Shown here in pieces: positions 34,033 to 38,907 of a DNA stretch of 38,907 nt; the first letter of the stretch is position 1, and every line of letters begins with the position of its first letter. The translations under genes were made by a program, and so were the position numbers. This stretch comes from Ettlia oleoabundans (lineage: Eukaryota; Chlorophyta; Chlorophyceae; Chlamydomonadales): the NCBI GenBank assembly GCA_019693395.1, contig JAAMXP010001536.1, positions 1 to 38,907 on the forward strand, in the 5' to 3' direction. The notes under the pieces were generated by a model, which was not told the origin of the DNA, did no database searches, and was given only the letters and a program-made list of their open reading frames with translations.

Positions 34033-36058
34033 TCAGTCCTCTTTCCTGCGCTGCATCCTCTGCTGTTCTTGCTGCTCTCGCTGCCGCCGCTGCTGCCGGT
34101 CTTGGAGGAAGAGCTGGTAGCCCCGGAAGGCAAAGCCGCCAAACAAACCAGCCGCGATGGGTGCCAGCCAAAACACAATCAGGTGCTCAGCTGGGCTTTG
34201 CAGCGGGTAGATGAACACCCATGCAAAAATGAACGCTGCGAGCAACTAGTTGGGTATACAGCGGAAAAAGCGTCATTGGTTTGTGCCATGCATGACAATG
34301 TTGTGTTGAATCGCCCTGTGTTGCACGTGTTCAGTACAACAAAGAGCATCTCAATTAAATGTCTAGATCAAGAGTGCTGAATGTGTTCAACACAAAGAAG
34401 AGCATCTCCGCCACCTCATATGTTTACGTCGAGAGCTGTGAACCTACCTGGATTGAGGGATGGGCCGGTGAAATCTGCCCCCGCCTTGACAGCTATCACG
34501 GTTGCAATGAGCGGGATCCACAGTTTGAGGGCGCTGCAGCCAGGCAGTCAGGAATGGCCGATAAGATAAGTAAAGGTGGCGATAGTAGGGTTGAGGAAAA
34601 GCAGGCGGAGACAGCGAGATTTCTCCCTTGATTGCATATATTTGTTAATCCGTATCTTGCGTCATGTGGTTCTCTTCTTTTCGGAAAGGATGCCACCTTT
34701 CGGGTAGTTATCAGTGAGTGTCATGCAAAGGGGTGCAACACTGTGACAGCCACAGCGCCAGCGGCAGCAGCAGCAGGAGAAGCCTCACAGCAGCTGCAGC
34801 CAGGTGTGAGAGCGGGAATGCCCAGGTTGCCCTACACCGCGACCATCCCTGGCCAGCGGGGCGCGTGCCCCACCTTAAAGCTGCCCACAAGCTGCACAAA
34901 CCCACCCGCTTTGTAGCTGTCCGGACCACAAAACCACAAAGGCCAGCGATGAGCCCAGCAGGAACTCGCACGCAGCCCCTTCTAACAGACCTACTCCGGG
35001 CCTCAATCCCACCGCCATGCCGCTAAACTCCCTGCAACAGCAGCACACAGGGTTTCAGGGAATGCAGCCAGGGGTTGACAGCCGTCATGGTGCCTTGTGC
35101 GTGGAAGGCTGCCGGCTTGCTGGGCATGCAGCGGGGGTGGGTGGTGTGGCAGTGCAACATGGCCAACACCGCAGACTGCAGCCGGCTTGCTGGCAAAGTG
35201 CAACGATTCTTACGTGGTCCAGTGGACCGGCAGAAAGGCTTCTGCAAGCAGCGCCCCCACCACCCCGCCTATGGCTTGTGCTACCTGCATCATGAGGTTG
35301 AAACTTAGACAATGAGGCACGCTGAAATCTGGTCCAGGATCAAGTATAAACATGATGTCATAGTGGTGGAGATTGAAGGAAGATCACGAAATTGGTTGGT
35401 TGGTATGTTTTCAACCGCCAATCACTCAAGAGTTGGTCTGGTGCAACCTCATGCCTCCGCTAAAGCTGCAGACTAACAGCAACAGGCAATACATAACAGC
35501 GCTGGGAATGTTGTGCTTACAACTACATGGGCGCATGGTTACCAACAAGGCTCCACATGACAAATCTGCCAATCTGCCACTGCAGTGCTCGTAAATGTGA
35601 AGTGGATTACATACGTACCGAGCGCACGACATGCTCACGTCCGCTGCCCTGGCCTATGGAGTAATTGAGGGCGTTGTTGGCTGGGTTGAATAGCGCCCCA
35701 CCAAGCCGCTCACACAGGGGCACGAGCCCAATGAGCAGCACTAATGTGAGCGCGAGGCTGGCGCCGCCAGGGCTGAGGCCCAGAATGGGACCAACATGCT
35801 TGGAGATCTGCAGGGTGGGAAGGGCAGCATCATTGCCGAGTCTCCTCTCTGGGCTGCGGTAAACTTTGGCACCAGAGGCGTGTGGCGGGTGGTGGCGGCA
35901 CTGCAACGTCAGGGGCAACGTCATCGCCCCTTTCTCACCTGCACAAACGATGCTGCGATGAAAATGAAGCATGCGGTTACAACCCCGTCGGTAAACGCTT
36001 TGCTGATGATCGCGGGCTGCGCGCCGCTCTGATGAAGTCCCTGCTGCTGGCCAGCCAT
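34033..36058 (-). CDS. Aquaporin / major intrinsic protein, SIP-like
   Basis: Exons 36058-35939, 35807-35619, 35284-35214, 35031-34906, 34533-34448 and 34235-34033 give 795 nt, 264 residues, all phases consistent. Two NPA boxes are present: GGALFNPANNALNY (NPA 81-83) and DFTGPSLNPAFIFAW (NPA about 196-198). The second box is split by an intron within the Ala codon. Six hydrophobic segments flank them (VVTACFIFIAASF, LALTLVLLIGLVPL, AQAIGGVVGALLAEAF, EFLLGSSLAFVVLW, LWIPLIATVIAV, HLIVFWLAPIAAGLFGG). FTGPSxNPAxxFxW and the end resemble plant small basic intrinsic proteins; SIP as subfamily is an inference. A basic/Gln tail (RQQRRQREQQEQQ) ends the protein. It conducts water or small solutes by family. 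Confidence 0.9.
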
Positions 36059-36414
36059 TCGTGTGACATCAACAAATTAGGGGGGAAATGGCGGAGAGCA
36101 CAGCCAGGCTTTTACTGCCGAGCCGGCCAAAACCTAGGAAATGGGCAGCCAAATGACAGTGTACACGATCAGAGATAACATGAATGGACCCTGTCCTCTA
36201 CTCACGGACAACAATAAGCAGGTTTCGTACTGCACTGCTTGTACCTCGGACAAAAAGTCAGGCGTAATCCATGCGGATTGGTCGTGCGACACGGATCATC
36301 TGCATGAGCGACGTTCGGCAATGCACATGAGCGCACCCCGAACCTCCCCCACCGCACCGTGACGCGGTTGCGAACAATCTGACAAGCGCAGAAAACAGCG
36401 TCTGCTCTTTCATT
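36059..36414. promoter_or_regulatory. Divergent promoter region, aquaporin (-) / CNOT11-like (+)
   Basis: 356 bases between the two start codons, facing away from each other. GC is moderate; no TATA box or known element is evident. Confidence 0.5.
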
Positions 36415-38907
36415 ATGCAACAAACACATACCACATCCGATTTGTTGCGCCTCCTGGCCTCCGAGGGGCGGCCCCACGACGAGGTGGCAGTGGCGGTGGC
36501 ACAGCGCTTTGGCACCGACCCTGAGAGCCAGGCGTGGTTGGCCAGAACGCTCATGACCCTGCTCCGGGTGAGTAATTACGAACCCCATTCTTTGCGCAAA
36601 TTCTTGTTTATGATGCCATCATTTACAGCAATACCTCTGGTCAGCCAGGCAACCAGCTTTGATGCCCGGTGCACCGGCCCGCCCGCTTTGCCGCTCTGTA
36701 TTAGCGCGTAGCATCCTATCCTGTGCAATGCCTCCTGTCGTACCGCAGGACGGCCTGCTGTACAGCGAGGCAGAGAAGATGCATGCGGCATACCTGCTGC
36801 GCTTTGCGGCGCCTGAGGTTCCAGGGGCTCGTGAGGCTTTGATGCACCTCAGCCTGCCACAGAGCGGCGAGTCGCAGGCTGTGCAGGGCTGGGCTGCTAG
36901 CTTGGCTGGGGCGGCGTACCCATCCCCACATTACCAGCAGCAGCAGCAGCAGCACCCAATTACCTTGCCTCCCCCAGCCGACACGCACCAGCAGCCGTTG
37001 CAGCAGGCGTTGGCTGGGCCGTCTTCCCCGCTTCGCAGTCAGCTGCAGTTTGAGGGGCCGATGCCCGTCCCGCCGTATCAGGTCCCGCCCTGGCACAGCA
37101 TGCCGACAGGCGCCGGTACTGCAGCGCCAGTCCCAGGGCGGTTAGGTATGTCCAATTGGCATAACATGGGATTAAACTTGGGATCAAGTGAGGTGGAATC
37201 AAGTTCCTTATCAAGCACCTGCCAGTTCAGCCCGCCACGTCACACCTCCTGGCTCCAGCCACCCTACCCAGCGCAGCAGCCCAACTCCCCCCGCCACCTG
37301 CAGCACCCACCTTCACCGCACCCGCCACCCTACCCAGCACAGCAGCCGCCTTCTCCCCGCCACCTGCAGCACCCACGTTCGCCGCACCAGCCACCCTACC
37401 AACTGCAGCAGCCCCCTTCTCCCCACCAGCCACAGCACCCACAGCCACCGCCTTTGAAAGAGCCCATGTCATCTCCACGCGTTCCACAGCAGCAGCCGCT
37501 TTACCAGCCAGTACCAGAGCCTGCCTTACAGCATCAGCAACAAGAACTACAACAGCAGCAGCGGCCCTACCAGCCAGTGGCAGAGCTTGCCTTACAGCAG
37601 CAGCAGCAACAAGAACTACGACATCAGCAGCTGCAGGAGCAGCAGTGGAGGGAGGAGCAGGGTAAAGAGGAACAGCGGCAACACGCGCAGCAGGCACAAC
37701 AAGCGCAGCACGCACAGCATGCGCAGCAAGTACAGAGCCTCCTGGCTCTCCTGCACCAGGCCTCACAGTCACCCCTGGTTCCCACCTTGCAGCAGCAGCT
37801 CATTGCAGCGCTGCAGGGCCCCCTGGCAGCCACCCTTACAGCACCGCTGGCACAAGCGGTGAACGGAAGCAGCAGCAGTGTGGAGGGGTTGCAGCTAGAG
37901 GACATGAGGGGGCTGACGGAGCACAACTCCACCGTAGCCTCCGAGGTTGGTTTGGGTTAATTGCTTCTATATGCCATGCTATATGCTAAGCTGATGCAGT
38001 TGGTAAAGGAGGAAGGAGCGCTTACCGCTATCGCACACAGTATCGCGGTTGCAGCTGCCGCAACTGCGGTAGCTGTGGCTCCAGGAAGCAGCCCACATCA
38101 CCCTTCCCCTGGCGGAAGTAATAGTGCACCCAGATGTAATGATCCACAGCATTCCTCTGCTTCCCGTGGCACTAAAACATCTTCCCCCGTCGCATTCTTG
38201 TCTGGCCACCTGCAGTTGCCCCTTGCGAGGCATTAATGCACCTTCCCTGTTGTTGCGTTGTTGCCTGGCCACTTGCAGCTGCTCCTAGCGCTCATGGATC
38301 ATCAACCAGAAGCGGCGGCGGTCTTTGCAGCAGCGGTGGCGGAGCAGCCCATGTCTGCCCAAAGCGTGGAGTGCCTATCAGCAGTGGTGAGTCAGGGGCA
38401 GCGCGTAATCAAGCTGGGTATCCTGGTTTTGCCTCATATCCAAGGGCTAACCAGCATACCTTTTTATGTGATATTAGGGTTTCTTTCGGATTGGGTGAGC
38501 TGTGCCTGTATTGTGTGTTTGTGCTGCTTATTGACAAGCCTCCTCATGCCGGTTTGCCCCAGGCTAGGACCCGAAAAGCCTCCTTCCGTTCCTGGTTTGC
38601 CGTGGATCTAACTCACAAACCTCCATACTTTGGCTTTCCTTTGTTGACCTCCTCTTCATCTGTGCAGGTCCGCAGGGCAGAGCTGCCAGACTGGGTGCTC
38701 ACAACATTCCTCAGCAACTGCATGCAGGACACAAACGCCAGCCAGGTGGGGAGCGGGACGCCGCTTGTGGTTGCTCTGACATCTGCACGCATCTTTTACA
38801 GATTGTTAAGCACAGCCACCCTCCCTTTGTGTCAATGAATGCCGGGATAATTCCCCTGTGCCTGCTTTGTTTACATTCTACTTACTTCTATCGTAGAGCC
38901 TTGGGGG
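36415..38907 (+). CDS. CNOT11: CCR4-NOT complex subunit 11-like protein, 5' part (runs off the window)
   Basis: Exons 36415-36567, 36749-37945, 38279-38386, 38668-38745 and 38897 to the window end; 512 residues before the last partial exon. Residues 1-110 are helical (SDLLRLLASEGRPHDEVAVA, LLYSEAEKMHAAYLLRFAAP), like the N-terminal region of CNOT11. Then come about 250 residues of Pro/Gln/His low complexity, and QSLLALLHQASQSPLVPTLQ. From LTEHNSTVASE across the splice to LLLALMDHQPEAAAVFAAAV, CLSAVVRRAELPDWVLTTF and LSNCMQDT it follows the CNOT11 C-terminal domain (xENNPxVAxExLxxLM, VVNRLxxxxxLPPExxxxxISNC). The CCR4-NOT complex deadenylates mRNA. Identification rests on these patterns, without an alignment. 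Confidence 0.8.

Noticed and set aside
37227..37772. Long - strand Ala/Val-rich ORF
   Set aside because: Antisense of the Pro/Gln low-complexity exon of the CNOT11-like gene.

Overview
This window is nuclear DNA from a green alga, most likely a chlorophyte of the Chlorophyceae type. Every recognisable gene is split by short GT-AG introns that often end in CTGCAG. Coding DNA is GC-rich, proteins carry Gln/Pro/Ala/Ser low-complexity tracts, TGTAA (the chlorophyte poly(A) signal) lies behind several genes, and one protein is built from the Cys-Met copper modules known from Chlamydomonas CTR proteins. The genus cannot be named from the sequence. There is one assembly gap of 12 Ns (13459-13470).

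Layout, left to right: the 3' part of a B3-domain gene (+, 1-1537); an RBM42-type RRM protein (-, 2615-4792); about 3.2 kb without a convincing gene (4793-8000); an OTUD6-type deubiquitinase (+, 8001-11441); a secreted His- and Cys-Met-rich CTR3-like protein (-, 12018-14655); an 18-exon MFS transporter (-, 15438-21005); two tandem paralogous RING-H2 membrane proteins (+, 21400-22732 and 23337-24652); an isochorismatase-like gene that looks truncated (-, 24970-25791); a membrane-anchored polyamine-oxidase-like flavoenzyme (+, 26298-29933); a Rab11/RabA GTPase (+, 30449-33176); a SIP-like aquaporin (-, 34033-36058); and the 5' part of a CNOT11-like CCR4-NOT subunit (+, 36415 to the window end). 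Exon chains were assembled by hand from splice sites, reading-frame phase and family conservation. Ten of the eleven complete chains close without a frame break; the isochorismatase does not resolve fully.

There is no operon logic. The genes serve ordinary eukaryotic functions: transcription and mRNA decay, ubiquitin, trafficking, transport and metal handling. Three gene pairs are divergent over 350-510 bp and may share promoters.

The most interesting signals are structural. (1) A 117-bp element flanked by a perfect 13-bp target-site duplication sits inside an isochorismatase exon. Removing it restores a continuous reading frame, and the gene seems to splice most of it out, so it resembles an introner. 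Related copies lie in introns of the CTR3-like and Rab genes. (2) Splice junctions are repeatedly copied into the neighbouring intron as short tandem duplications: four copies of one donor and three of one acceptor in the CTR3-like gene, with further cases in the MFS, Rab and amine-oxidase genes, plus a duplicated stop/poly(A) region. (3) The CTR3-like protein keeps three CxxMxxMxxC modules without any membrane domain.
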